Positions 16,699 through 28,300 of a stretch of DNA of 64,000 nt are shown piece by piece (position 1 is the stretch's first letter; each line of letters opens with the position of its first letter). The notes under the pieces were generated by a model, which did no database searches, was not told where the DNA came from, and worked only from the letters and a program-made list of their open reading frames with translations. A program made the position numbers and the translations under genes. Source of the DNA: an uncultured bacterium (lineage in GTDB: Bacteria > Bacillota_I > Bacilli_A > RFN20 > CAG-826); the NCBI GenBank assembly GCA_949299195.1, contig CASFZN010000018.1, positions 124,001 to 188,000 of the forward strand, written 5' to 3'.

Positions 16699-17664
16699 AT
16701 GAAAAAGAAATTATTAGTTTTATTACCTTTATTAGGAATCGCAGCAACAATCGCATTCACAAGTTGCGGAAATTCTACTAATGGCGGAAATAACCAAGGT
16801 GGAATTATCAATAACCCAGATATTAAAGAAGAAAGTATTGAAGGAATCAATAATTCTACCTTAGGAAATATCCAAACAATTACCTCAATGAACTTATTAA
16901 GTTTTATGAATAACGGAGGTGGCGCAACATTAGCTTCTTTAGAAAATAACCTCATGGATAGAGATTATGTAAGTGAGAGCGAAAAAGAAGAAATTATCAA
17001 AATGTTACCTACACTAGATTTATTATTAAATGAAGACTTAGCATATACTTCTACTGTTATTGAAGAAACAAATGTAATTAATGAAGTAAGTTATTCTTAT
17101 AAAGAAGAAATTACTTATTTAAATAATAGCGCTACTTATTCTTCCATTAAACTCTATTTCAACGTAACTGGTGAATGGAATGAAAAAGATGACGATGATG
17201 ATGAAAATGAATTAATTCAAACTTTAGAAGGTGTAGCATTATTAAATGATGATTCAACCTATTACCCATTTAAAAGCGTAACTAAAGAAGAAAATGAATG
17301 GGATGAAAAAGAAAGTGAAAGATCATTCTTCATCGATTTAGGAAATAACTCATCAATTTTAGTTGAAGAAGAAAGTGAAAACGAAGATAAAGAAACTGAA
17401 ACTGAATTCTCTTATAAAATTAGAGAAAATGGCAGACTAGTCGATGAATATTCAATTTCTATTGAAACTGAAGGTACTAGAAAAGCAGTAAGTTATGAAC
17501 TTAACGAAATCGAATATGAAATGAAAAAAGTAATAAAAGATGGCGTTGAATTATATAAAGTTGAATATGAAAATGGAGAAGGAAGGGATGAAGTTGAAGC
17601 TACATTATACTTTATTAAAACTACAGTTGATGGAGTTACTACATTTAGCGAATATACATTCTAG
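16699..17664 (+). CDS. Surface lipoprotein sharing the anti-sigma ectodomain
   Basis: 321 residues. A signal peptide ends in a lipobox with Cys23 (IAFTSCGN). The mature protein is highly acidic with a Gly/Asn-rich stalk. Residues about 174-239 look homologous to residues 232-291 of the upstream anti-sigma factor, and a weaker similarity covers the flanking regions. It may be a decoy, partner or ligand sensor for the sigma pathway, or simply a member of its regulon. Strong Shine-Dalgarno (AGGAGG) 9 nt upstream of the ATG; it is transcribed separately because a terminator precedes it. Function otherwise unknown. Confidence 0.65.
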   Translation: MKKKLLVLLPLLGIAATIAFTSCGNSTNGGNNQGGIINNPDIKEESIEGINNSTLGNIQTITSMNLLSFMNNGGGATLASLENNLMDRDYVSESEKEEIIKMLPTLDLLLNEDLAYTSTVIEETNVINEVSYSYKEEITYLNNSATYSSIKLYFNVTGEWNEKDDDDDENELIQTLEGVALLNDDSTYYPFKSVTKEENEWDEKESERSFFIDLGNNSSILVEEESENEDKETETEFSYKIRENGRLVDEYSISIETEGTRKAVSYELNEIEYEMKKVIKDGVELYKVEYENGEGRDEVEATLYFIKTTVDGVTTFSEYTF

Positions 17665-17690
17665 ATTTTAATTCTTATTTATATATACCC

Positions 17691-17733
17691 TAAAATAGGT
17701 TGGAGACTAATCCAATCTATTTTAATTTTTTTT
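17691..17733 (+). terminator. Terminator after the lipoprotein gene
   Basis: Stem formed by TAAAATAGGTTGGA (17691-17704) and the complementary TCCAATCTATTTTA (17711-17724) with a 6-nt loop, followed by a long T run. Confidence 0.88.
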
Positions 17734-17857
17734 CAATTAAAATTTAATGGCTTTTCATAGATAAAACCTTGTTTTCCTTTATATATTTCGCCTTATTCAA
17801 AATAGATTCACGCTTTTTCAAGGGAGTTCTAAAATTTATTATAAAAATAAAATTATT

Positions 17858-19261
17858 TTAAACCTTCCAATATCCATTTTTATTTGCACCAATCCTCTTA
17901 ATTAGTCCCATATCTTTCAATTGCTTTAAATTCTTTTTAACTCCCGGTTCTGATAAATTAACTTCGTTCATCAACTCTTTTGAGGTTACACTTGAGTTAT
18001 TTCTTATAAATTTTATTATTTTTTTCTGAGATTCATTTAATCTTATCTCTAATTCTTCAACGTTATCTTCTTCATCATCTGCATCTATATCAAAGCCAAC
18101 CGTATCAATTCTTTCAAAAGGGATAGTGACAACGATTCTATTTTTTTCTATTTTAATAGCTTCTTTCCCATATCTTCCAATAATTTTAGGGACACTTCTT
18201 CCTGATCTTTCGCTAAGTCTTAATTGTAAAAAAATTGAAGCCAAAACCTCATTTACAGGAATACTGGTTCCGGAATAAAATCCTTTTTCATCCTGATCTA
18301 TCGCTAATCCGCCATGAGATAAAATTTCGATTCTATTTTTAAAAATCGAAATTTGTGGGCCATTTAAAGTTAACCGTTTATTATGAATAAACGCGTTTAG
18401 TAGGGCCTCATGTAATACTTCAAAATCAAATAAAGGCACATCTTTTCTTTCGGAAATTCTATTAGTTTCGTCTGCCTGAATAATATTAATAGCATCAGCA
18501 TAATCTAGGATTCTATCTAAAGAATAAAGAATGCACATATTGCCAAATTCTTTTATAGAATAAAGTGGCGCGCTTTTATCGTCGCCATTAAAAATTGAAA
18601 CTCTTATCGGAATTGAATTTTGATCCGACAAAATATAAGCCATTATGTTATATAATCCATCTTTATTACGTAATTTTAGGGTTTTTTCAAAGGTTTCTTT
18701 CTTAATTTCAATACCTTTTATTGAATAATAAACAAAGAGTTTTTTAAAAGTTAAATCTTGAGCATAATCAGGAGCCAGAACATTATTAATAGTTGGAAAC
18801 CCACTTTGTAAGGTAAAATTTAATTTTAATTCCCACTCAGGAAATTTAGAGAGTTTTTCCTTACTTGATCCAATTCTAAAATATGCTACATTTTTATACT
18901 TTGTTTGAACCAATTTAGATGCAGGAACTTTAAGCAAAACAATACGTTTTCCTTTATATGAAAACTCGATTACTTCAAAAGGTATGCTTGGCTTTAAATT
19001 TCTAGCTAAATAATGTTTATAAGGTTCGTTATCGATATCTTTATCGAATGTAATTGTGCTACCTATAACTTCTTTAGGATTATTTTTAACACCCCAAACT
19101 ATATAACCTTATTCTTTTCCGCTCAAACAAGCTCCATTAGAAACAGCAGAAATATATTCGCCGATTTCGTCTTTAGAGAACCAATTCTCCTTAAAATCTA
19201 ACCATTCATATTCCTCATCTAATCTTAAAAAGTTTTCAAATAAATCTATTTATTTATTCAT
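17858..19261 (-). pseudogene. Decayed AlbA/Schlafen-type ATP-binding regulator 1
   Basis: The open 359-residue stretch (17858-18937) lacks a credible start. The same frame continues upstream through an in-frame TAA (19109-19111, after SGKE) into a clear AlbA_2 N-terminal domain (EEYEWLDFKENWFSKDEIGE, then GYIVWGVKNNPKEVIG). A further stop lies three codons after the ATG at 19261. The rest of the protein has the divergent GHKL-like ATPase region (FEVLHEALLNAFIHN) and a C-terminal winged helix (NLSEPGVKKNLKQLKDMGLI). Such proteins usually act as DNA-binding regulators or in defence and stress. It sits 50 bp downstream of the giant helicase gene, with a 12-bp tandem repeat between them. Confidence 0.75.
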
Positions 19262-19287
19262 TTATAGGATACCTCTTGATGGAAAAA

Positions 19288-19311
19288 GTATACCATAAAG
19301 TATACCATAAA
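19288..19311. repeat. Two tandem copies of GTATACCATAAA
   Basis: Exact 12-bp repeats at 19288-19299 and 19300-19311, in the 50-bp gap between the helicase stop and the decayed AlbA gene. GTATAC is itself palindromic. The position, about 27 bp upstream of the AlbA start, suggests an operator. Confidence 0.75.
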
Positions 19312-22300
19312 TTATTGTTTAATCAGTTCAATATAGTTGTTCTCTTTTAAAAGAACTATCTTTTCTTTAGCCAAATATTCAAAAACATAATCTAGTGCTA
19401 GATCAATTTTTCTTGTCTTGCTTTTAAAACCAAGCCTTTTAACTATGATTCTTTTTAAATTTTCTTTTTCCATAGAGACTTCTTTTTCTAATATTTCCTT
19501 GATTAAAACCGCTATTTCTTCTTTAGAAATATCTAAAATATCGCGGTTATTTGCCTTTCTATAGAAATTAATTTCTTTTGAATCTAAAATTCCGTCTTTA
19601 TAAAAGAATTTAATGTTTTCATTATAAGAATAATCATAATAATTATTTAATTTTGAGATAAAATATCGAATTATTGAAGTATTTTCCTTATTTTTTCTTT
19701 CAATTTGGAATAACTCTGAGATTCTTTTTATTAATAATTTTTCTGAAATTGGATATTCAACATCGATTAAATTTTTAACAAGTTTATATATAGATTGGCG
19801 ATTATGTGGATTAATGAGCATTTTTTCGTTATATAGATTTTTAAGAGTAAAGAAGGAATACGCCTTTAAATGAGAGGTGGTCTTTTTAATGGTTTTTTTA
19901 AATTCAATAGTAGAAAAATCTTCCCTATTATCATAGCCTTCCTTATTATCTACTAGATCTTTACTAGCTAACTCCTTAATTTTTTCATCTATCTCTTTAA
20001 TAGTATTAATAGGATCATTATAGTAACTTAAACTCCATACAAAGAGGATATTCCAGCCTAATTTCTTTAATTCTTCTATTTGAATAATGTTTCGATCTTT
20101 TACGGTTGGGGTAAGTGAATAATTATAGGAATCTAAAATAATACCTAATAAGTACTTGTTGTTATCATTAGGATTACTTACTGCAATATCGATTTTAAAT
20201 CTCGAAACCCCTAAATGTAAGGTAACTTCATGACCTAAAGCTTTAAGTTCTTTAGCAATATATTCTTCAATTCCATCTTTTATTAAATAGGAAGAATTTA
20301 AAGTGGTTAAAGTCTTCATGCCGTGTTCACTATATTCTAAAAAACTCTTTAAATATCTAACACCTTCGCTATTAGTTCTATTTAAATTAATATCGCGATA
20401 AGTTATTGAAGAATATACATACATTTCGTCTCTACTTCTTGTAATAGCAACATTTAGTCTACGATATCCTCCTAAAATATTAATAGGACCAAAGTTATGG
20501 ATTAATCGGCCATTTTTATTACGTCCATAACAAATTGATAGATAAATTACATCTCTTTCATCTCCTTGGACATTTTCAAGATTTTTAATAAATAATGGTT
20601 CTTTTAAAGAATTCACAAGATTATATAACTCCTCATCTTTATCAACCTTTTCTTCAAGTAATCTTTCAATCAATTCCATTTGACGGATTGAAAAAGTGAT
20701 GATTCCAAAACTTAAGTTTTTAGGATTATTTTTAATTCTTTCTAAAATATCGTTAACTAAAACCCTGGCTTCTTCTTTATTAGTGGCACTTTTACCAGCA
20801 TCATAAATTCCATTTTCAACATATTTAAAACTTACTTTAGATTTAATTTTATTAATCGAAGGGAATGTAAATAAAGAATTGCCATAGAATTTAGAGTTAG
20901 AAAAAGCGATTAAAGATTCATCTTTACTTCGATAGTGATAAGAGAGTTTATTTATTGGGAAAGAGGCTGCAAGAGCATCATCTAAAATAGACTCTAAATC
21001 TTGAATCTCGATATTTTCTTTTTCTTCATTTATAGATTTATCAAAGAAAGATGTTGGAGGAAGTTGCTTATCATCTCCTGAAATAACTACACTTTTTCCT
21101 CTTAATATTGCGCCTAGTGCATCACTTGTAGGAAGTTGACTTGCTTCATCAAAAATAACTACATCAAAATTATATAGATCTGAATCTAGATATTTAGCAC
21201 ATGAAAGGGGAGAAGTTAAAATACAAGGCGTTAATTTTTGAATTGTTAAAGGGATAAGAGAAAGAATATTTCTTAAACTCATTCCTCTTCCTCCGGATTT
21301 TATCGCCTTTTTTAAGATTCCAATCTCACTAGTTTTAGATAAAGAAGAATATACACTTGGAATGTTTTTAGATAATTTAGAAACTACTTCATTTATTACT
21401 TCTTTTTTATAGCGATTATCAAGGAGGAGATAATTATCTTTAATCATTGAATAATCTTTTCCTAGGAATTCTTCTAAATCATATTCTTTTATTAAAGAAT
21501 CGATTATCTTTTTGGCTAAAGATTTATGGAATATATCCTTAATGTATTTAAAAGATAATCCTTCATCCTTATATTTATTAATAATGTCGCTTAAATTTAA
21601 GCTTATAAATCTATCGAAGATATTTAAAAGAGAGGTATATTCATAAACTAGATTTATATTTTTATAGATATCTTTAAGGATTTCATTTAACTCTTCAAAG
21701 AAATTATTATTACTATTAGTAGTAGTACTGTTTTTTGATGAATATCGTCTTATTTCTTTTAAATTAAATTTATAATCATTGATTAATATGACTAAATTAG
21801 ATTTAACTAAATCATATTTTTCCATATATTCATCAATCATATTTTTAGAAGCTTCTTCTAAAAATAGTTCTTCAATATATTTAGTAAGTTTAAATGGTTT
21901 ATTATTCCCATATGAAATCTTTAAGATTTTTTCTCCTAAAGTAATGGTGTTATCGATATTATCTATAATATATGGGTAGTTATTTTCATTATCTAAAGAC
22001 TTACTATAATCGCTTTTAAGAGTTGAAGAAACAATAATCTTATTTTTAGTAACTAATTTTAAATTCTTACTAAATTTATTAAATCTTTCTAAATAATCTA
22101 ATAAATTTTTAGTGTTTATTGTTTTAGATTTATAGGCATATTTTTTAACTTTAGAAAGAATATTATTAAGTTTAAAGAATTTAACTAAAAAGTTAGCATT
22201 ACTATACTTTTTATATTCATTAATTAAACTTTCAAAATCTTCATTCATTATATTTTTATTAAAAATAGTGAATAAAATGTTTTCTTCGACGTTGGTGTCT

Positions 22301-25293
22301 CTTTCTAAAACTACTAGTTCTTTCATCTTTTTAGGAACTTTTAAATAGTCTTCAGTTTTTAATAATTCAAAATAGACTTTTCGTTTTTTTAAATATTCAA
22401 AGATTGATGATAATTCATCTAGTGTTTTTTCATCAAAAGATTCGATACTTATCGATTTATTTAATTTTCTAGATAAAAAGTTAAATGTATTTAATGAGTC
22501 ATTTAGATTAAATAATAAGTCTTTTAACTTTTCTTTATCTTCATTTGAATAACTTCTTAAAGAATAGACTCTAAAAGGATTCTCTTTATATGGTTTGAAA
22601 GATAAAGAATAGTTTTCTCCTCGATCAAAAAGAGAATTTATTTCTTCTAACTTACTATTATTTAAAGTCTTTAAGAAAGTGTCGTTAATATCAACATTTT
22701 CTTCAATATCTTTATATTTTTCATATTCTAAAATGGCATCATATAAAGAAATTCCATATCTTTTGGTTGAATGAATTTTAATAACGATATCTTTTAAGAT
22801 ATTTTTTAAGTTTTCATTTTCTTCAACGATTTTTTCATAGTCTTTATTGCGTTCGATTTCGCCCAAATCCAACACTCTTTCAAAGGTAGATAAAACCGCA
22901 CGTTTATCTTGTTTTTGAGAATGTAGCTCTAAACAAAATGGATCGATTCTTATTTCCTTTAAACGGGAATAAACTACATCTAAAGCAGCTTTTTTCTCGG
23001 AACAAAAGAGAATTTTTTTGCCATTAAATAAAGAGTTAACAATGATATTAGCGATAGTTTGACTTTTCCCAGTTCCTGGAGGACCAATCATTACAAAAGA
23101 TTCATTTAATGATGCATCAATTATGGCTTTAAGCTGGGTAGAATCCGCACTTAAAGGAATTGCTAAATCTTTTAATTTTATTTCTTCATCTATTTTATAA
23201 ACATCAATGGTTTCAGGACTTTTCCATTCTTTCTTATTATTAATAAATGATTTAATAACTCTATTTTTAAGGATTTTTTCTTTATTTTGTTCAATGTCAT
23301 TCCACATTATATATTTAGAAAAAGAGAATCTACCTATGAATGCATTTTTAAGAAGTTCTATTTCTTTATAGTTAGTTATTTCTTTTTTAACTTTAAAAAT
23401 AATCTCGTTAATATCGATTAAATCACTATCTTCTTTCTTTTTAGGAAGATTAGAGTTAGTTAAATCAATATTAATATTAAATTCTTCTTTTAAGAAGTTT
23501 ATAAAGGTGGTATTGATGAAGGGTTCTTCATCAATACCTTTAATAAAGTATTTTTTATCAAATCTTTTAATAATATTAATAGGATATAAAAGTAAAGGTG
23601 CATAATAACTTACTTTACTTCTTTTATTTTCTTTCCATTTTATAATACCAAGCGCGATAAATAGCGTATTAGTGCCACTTTCTTCCATATCGTTTCTAGC
23701 TTTATGATATAAAGAAGGAACGGATAAAGAATATTCTTTTTCATTTAATAATAAGATTAGTTTATTGTTTACTAGATTTTCACCTACTAATTCCTTAATT
23801 TCTTTATTATTTTGATCATATTCATAGATATTTCTTTTACTTGAAGAAGGTATTTTAGAATCACTATTAGGAATAAGTTCAATGGTATTTTCAATATTTG
23901 ATAAAGAATAGATTAATTCATTTAAAGAAGGTACTAATATTTCAATATTATTAGTTCCTATTTTCATATTAATTAATTTATTGGATTTAGAAAGATCTAA
24001 TAATTTTCTTTCCCATAGATCAAATTTACCTTTATTTTTATTAACTTCTTCGATTCTTCTTTTAGGAATTATTTCGATGTTTTCTAACTTTTCTACATTT
24101 TTATCTAGTTCAAAGATTGATGAATTAAAGGTAGTTAATTCATTAGTATCTAAAGGATAAATTCCTTCAATTCTTAAAGCTTTGATATCTAAAAGGAGGA
24201 AGGATGAAGCTAAATCTTCACTTACTTCTTCATTATTTTTAATACCACCATTTTTATCATTTTTAGTAGTAATATTATTTTTTAAATAAATTAAAGACTT
24301 CTCTTCTTTTAATAATTTATAGAGCTCTTTTTTAAAATATTCTTTCGCGTTTTTAAGATTATCAATAAAAGATGCACCGTTTAAAAATCTTTTTATCGAT
24401 AAAACTTCAATTTTGTTATTCATTAAAAGTTCAAAGAATAATGAATAATTTTCATAAACTGCAGAAATAAAATTATCGTTTAATTTCCAATATCCAAGAT
24501 AAATTTCATCATTAAAAAAGATGATCATTGGATTGAGTTTAATATATTCTAAGGTTGATGCAAAAAAGAGCGATAATTCTAAGGAATTAGCCATTTTTAA
24601 TAGATAAATATCACTTCCAAGTCTAATATTTATTCCTCCATTTAATCTATCTAAAGTAAATGAGGTTTCCCTTATTTTTAAATATGATAAATAGTTATAA
24701 ACTGAACGGACTTCATCATCAATTTCTTTATCTTCTTCATTTAAATATCCTAAATAATCTTCTTTATTTTTTAAGGCGACTATTTCTTTTTTAGCATTAA
24801 ATACATTATTTTTGGTATAAATTGAGTTTGGAGTAACGTATTTTCCTAGCATTTCTAAAGAATGATAAGAAATATTAAAGTATTTATAATTTACCAAAGT
24901 TATTTCTTCGTTTTGATAATAAATTATTGAATTATATTCATTAATTAACTCGATACTTATCGTGATTTTTGTATTATTTTTAAGAGATAAAAATTTAATA
25001 GAATTATAAATAATATCTATATCGTTAAGCTCTAAAATTTCTTTCTTTTTAATTAAAGGAATATATATGTCTTCTATTTTGAAATAATCATCACTTTTTT
25101 TATCAATATAGATCTTTAATTTTAAGTTTATTAAATCTTCTTTTTTAGAGTTATTTCTAATTTTTATATTAGAAATAACATTCTTATTATTAGATAAAGA
25201 AGTATATGAAAAATAATCACTTTTTTCGATAAAAAGAGTGACGCTTTCTTCTTCTTTTATGTTCTTTATATTTATCGAATCATTATTTTTCAT
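19312..25293 (-). CDS. Giant SF1 helicase with DUF4011, Vsr-like and DUF3320 domains
   Basis: 1993 residues, one of the COG1112-type superfamily 1 helicases. In order: an N-terminal Ig-like region with a VTPN motif (about 145-160); DUF4011 (from about 423, FDLWERKLLDLSKSNKLINM); the helicase core with Walker A GPPGTGKSQTIAN (Lys743), Walker B FDEASQLP (Asp1382-Glu1383) and a C-terminal GGYRRLNVAITRSRDEM motif; a Vsr/PD-(D/E)xK-like domain (about 1670-1780); and a DUF3320-like tail. The nuclease motif looks damaged: KIDIAV keeps its Asp, but the expected IExDG..H reads IILDS..Y. This architecture is frequent in defence-gene neighbourhoods; here it would unwind nucleic acid in an unknown anti-mobile-element or repair role. 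Confidence 0.82.
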   Translation of the reverse strand: MKNNDSINIKNIKEEESVTLFIEKSDYFSYTSLSNNKNVISNIKIRNNSKKEDLINLKLKIYIDKKSDDYFKIEDIYIPLIKKKEILELNDIDIIYNSIKFLSLKNNTKITISIELINEYNSIIYYQNEEITLVNYKYFNISYHSLEMLGKYVTPNSIYTKNNVFNAKKEIVALKNKEDYLGYLNEEDKEIDDEVRSVYNYLSYLKIRETSFTLDRLNGGINIRLGSDIYLLKMANSLELSLFFASTLEYIKLNPMIIFFNDEIYLGYWKLNDNFISAVYENYSLFFELLMNNKIEVLSIKRFLNGASFIDNLKNAKEYFKKELYKLLKEEKSLIYLKNNITTKNDKNGGIKNNEEVSEDLASSFLLLDIKALRIEGIYPLDTNELTTFNSSIFELDKNVEKLENIEIIPKRRIEEVNKNKGKFDLWERKLLDLSKSNKLINMKIGTNNIEILVPSLNELIYSLSNIENTIELIPNSDSKIPSSSKRNIYEYDQNNKEIKELVGENLVNNKLILLLNEKEYSLSVPSLYHKARNDMEESGTNTLFIALGIIKWKENKRSKVSYYAPLLLYPINIIKRFDKKYFIKGIDEEPFINTTFINFLKEEFNINIDLTNSNLPKKKEDSDLIDINEIIFKVKKEITNYKEIELLKNAFIGRFSFSKYIMWNDIEQNKEKILKNRVIKSFINNKKEWKSPETIDVYKIDEEIKLKDLAIPLSADSTQLKAIIDASLNESFVMIGPPGTGKSQTIANIIVNSLFNGKKILFCSEKKAALDVVYSRLKEIRIDPFCLELHSQKQDKRAVLSTFERVLDLGEIERNKDYEKIVEENENLKNILKDIVIKIHSTKRYGISLYDAILEYEKYKDIEENVDINDTFLKTLNNSKLEEINSLFDRGENYSLSFKPYKENPFRVYSLRSYSNEDKEKLKDLLFNLNDSLNTFNFLSRKLNKSISIESFDEKTLDELSSIFEYLKKRKVYFELLKTEDYLKVPKKMKELVVLERDTNVEENILFTIFNKNIMNEDFESLINEYKKYSNANFLVKFFKLNNILSKVKKYAYKSKTINTKNLLDYLERFNKFSKNLKLVTKNKIIVSSTLKSDYSKSLDNENNYPYIIDNIDNTITLGEKILKISYGNNKPFKLTKYIEELFLEEASKNMIDEYMEKYDLVKSNLVILINDYKFNLKEIRRYSSKNSTTTNSNNNFFEELNEILKDIYKNINLVYEYTSLLNIFDRFISLNLSDIINKYKDEGLSFKYIKDIFHKSLAKKIIDSLIKEYDLEEFLGKDYSMIKDNYLLLDNRYKKEVINEVVSKLSKNIPSVYSSLSKTSEIGILKKAIKSGGRGMSLRNILSLIPLTIQKLTPCILTSPLSCAKYLDSDLYNFDVVIFDEASQLPTSDALGAILRGKSVVISGDDKQLPPTSFFDKSINEEKENIEIQDLESILDDALAASFPINKLSYHYRSKDESLIAFSNSKFYGNSLFTFPSINKIKSKVSFKYVENGIYDAGKSATNKEEARVLVNDILERIKNNPKNLSFGIITFSIRQMELIERLLEEKVDKDEELYNLVNSLKEPLFIKNLENVQGDERDVIYLSICYGRNKNGRLIHNFGPINILGGYRRLNVAITRSRDEMYVYSSITYRDINLNRTNSEGVRYLKSFLEYSEHGMKTLTTLNSSYLIKDGIEEYIAKELKALGHEVTLHLGVSRFKIDIAVSNPNDNNKYLLGIILDSYNYSLTPTVKDRNIIQIEELKKLGWNILFVWSLSYYNDPINTIKEIDEKIKELASKDLVDNKEGYDNREDFSTIEFKKTIKKTTSHLKAYSFFTLKNLYNEKMLINPHNRQSIYKLVKNLIDVEYPISEKLLIKRISELFQIERKNKENTSIIRYFISKLNNYYDYSYNENIKFFYKDGILDSKEINFYRKANNRDILDISKEEIAVLIKEILEKEVSMEKENLKRIIVKRLGFKSKTRKIDLALDYVFEYLAKEKIVLLKENNYIELIKQ

Positions 25294-25317
25294 ATACTTC
25301 TTTTATTAATAATTTAT

Positions 25318-25346
25318 AAAAAAGATAAAAGTATTTCTTTTATCTT
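25318..25346 (-). terminator. Terminator between the galactoside operon and the helicase gene
   Basis: Perfect 10-bp arms AAGATAAAAG (25322-25331) and CTTTTATCTT (25337-25346) with a 5-nt loop. A T run follows on the minus strand. It separates lacZ from the helicase gene. Confidence 0.85.
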
Positions 25347-25387
25347 CTTAATTATACTAAATATTTATTATTAATTTATTAATAATA

Positions 25388-28300
25388 TTAGTTATTTTTA
25401 TCCTCTATTTTTATTAAAAATGATTGAATATAAGTTTTATTTCTTTTTATTTTATATTCTTTTGTGACTCCACTGGTCCATGAGTCTATTCCACCTACTC
25501 CTTTATTAAATGAATAAATAGTTAAATAGTTATAGCCATCATTTATTAGATCTAAATAGTTATTCTTAGAGGTTATTTCTAAATCGCTATATGGGAGATA
25601 TTTAAAGGAGAAAGGTTTATTTAGTGCGTAAAAAGATAAGTATTTATCGTTAAAATCTAATTTTAAATAACGTGTAAATTCATGATTTCCGCATTCTTGA
25701 GGTTTAGAATATTTAACAAATTCTTTATCGACATTACTTTCACTTATTCCATATTTTAATCCCTTATATCTATCAATATAGGAATCATAATCTTTAAGTC
25801 CTAAATAAGTGAAATTTTTAATATCGTTATCGATTTTTAAAGCTAATCCAATACATTCGTTCATAAATATTGCTATAGGTGTTTTATATTTAAATTCTAC
25901 CTTAATAGTGTCATTAGAATAAACGGTGTAAATTACCTTAAAAGTGCGATAAATACCGATAGAATTTATAGCCATCAGATAGTTAAAAGTGACTCTAATT
26001 TCGTCATCGCTTATATACTTTATATTAAGTCCTTTTCTTGAAGGAATGCATAAAGGATTAATTGAAGTTCCTACATATGGGGAAATCAAATATTTTCCTA
26101 TAATTCGGTCATTATCTGTTACAGGTCGATAAAGTGTTGGCTTAATAACATTGTGTAAATATGTTTTATCTTTAGTGATAATTCCTTCTAAGCCACCATT
26201 ATCAATAAATCTACCGTTAAAAATAGCTCTAAAACCGTTTTTGAATCCAACCGTAAAATGATTTGCCGATAACCATGAGCTTAATTTGTTTTCACGTGGA
26301 AACTTTTTAAAGTCTACTATGGTTCTAGTAGGGTTTATTTTTAAATCTCCTTGAATAAACTTTTCATAAAAACCCACCTCAAATCCTTTAGAATAGTAGG
26401 CATTATCCTCTTTTGATTTAGCACCTACTCTAACTACATATTCAGAGTCTTGCTTAAGTTCAAACTCGACACCAATTAAAATGGTTTTCGAATCATTAGG
26501 TTGAATATTGGCTTCAAAAGATTTAGTAAAAACAGCGCAACCATCTTCGATTAGCTCATATTCTAATTTCAATTTTGAAGTTGATTTAAAGTTATATAAA
26601 TTTGTAATTTTAATCGTATTTATCGATAAAATTTCAATTTCGAATGGTTGATAAAAATATTTTGCAATCTTAGTTTTGACCGTTTCTTCTCTGTTTGAAA
26701 GTAAGATTCCATCACAAACAAAATTTCCATCATTTGGGTAGTCTTTAAAATCTCCTCCAACATGAATTCTATCGTTTATTGTGATTCCTTGATCAACATA
26801 GTCCCAAATAAATCCAAGTTGGAAATTAGGATATTTCTTAGTTAATTCATAATATTCATCAAAAATACCTAAAGAATTTCCCATGGCGTGTTCAAATTCA
26901 CATAAAATAAATGGTTTATTCAATCCTTTTTTAAGGATTTTGTCACATTCTTTTGGAGAAGGATACATTCTTGAATAAACATCACTTATATCATCAAAAC
27001 TTGAATCAACTATATTTCCTTCATAATGAACAATTCTAGTTGGGTCTACTTTTCTAAAATAATTAGCAAGTTCTCTAAAGTTTTCACCAACAAAAGACTC
27101 GTTTCCTAAACTCCAGAAAATAATTGAAGGGTGATTTTTATGAGCTTCATATAAAAATTCTCCCTTTTTGAGGGTGTATTCTAAGTATTTCTTATCATCT
27201 CCTGGTAAAACATCTTTAGTAGTTACTCCTCTTTCTTTATGATTCATCCATAAGGCGTGGGTTTCTATTGCACATTCATCGCACACTAAAATTCCATATT
27301 TATCGCATAAATCGTAAAAAAAGTGGACATTAGGATAATGCGAACATCTAATTGCATTAAAATTATTTCTTTTAAGAAGTTTTATATCTTCTTCACATAA
27401 GTTTTGTGAGATTACTCTACCACTATGGGTTTCAAATTCATGTCTATTAACGCCTTTAAGAATGATTCTTTTTCCATTTAATAAAATTACATTATCTTTA
27501 ATTTCAATATTTCTAAATCCTATTTTTTGTTCTATCTCTTGAATTACTTTATCTTTTTCTTTTAATTTTATTTTTAAAGTATATAGAGTAGGTATTTCAT
27601 CACTCCAAGGTTTAACATTTTTTATTTCATAATTAAAATTAGTAGTTAATTCATTAATATTTAACACTTTATTAAATATTCGTTTATCTTTATCTAAAAA
27701 AGATAAAGATAAACTTAAATTAGGTTTAACACTATTAACCTTAATAGATAAATCTAAACTACCATCTTTATAGTAAGTTTTATCTAAAGTAGATAAAACT
27801 TTAATATCTTCGATTCTAGTTTTAGGTAATTTAATTAAATTAACATCTCTAAATATACCTGATAAATTCCACATATCTTGTCTTTTATACCAAGATTCAA
27901 AGGAATATTTAAAAAGAATAAAAGTGAATCTATTTTTACCCTTATTTAAAAAAGAGGTTATATCAAATTTCGTGGTTTCAAAGTTAAGTTTTGAGAAACC
28001 TACAAAGTTACCATTAATATAAACATATAATGCACTTTCAAATCCTCTAAATTCTAAAATATAGTCACTATTTCCTATATTTTCGTCACTTATCTCAATA
28101 TCTTTAAAATATATTCCAGTTGGATTAATAAAGGGTAATTCATTAAAAGATAAATCTTCTTTTCCTTCCCAAGGATATACAACATTAACATATTGAGGTT
28201 TTAAGTATCCTTCTAACTCTAAATGTGAAGGTACTTTTATATCTTTTAAATCCTTAATATTAAACGAAGGATCTAAAAAAGAATAATCGCTACTTTCATT

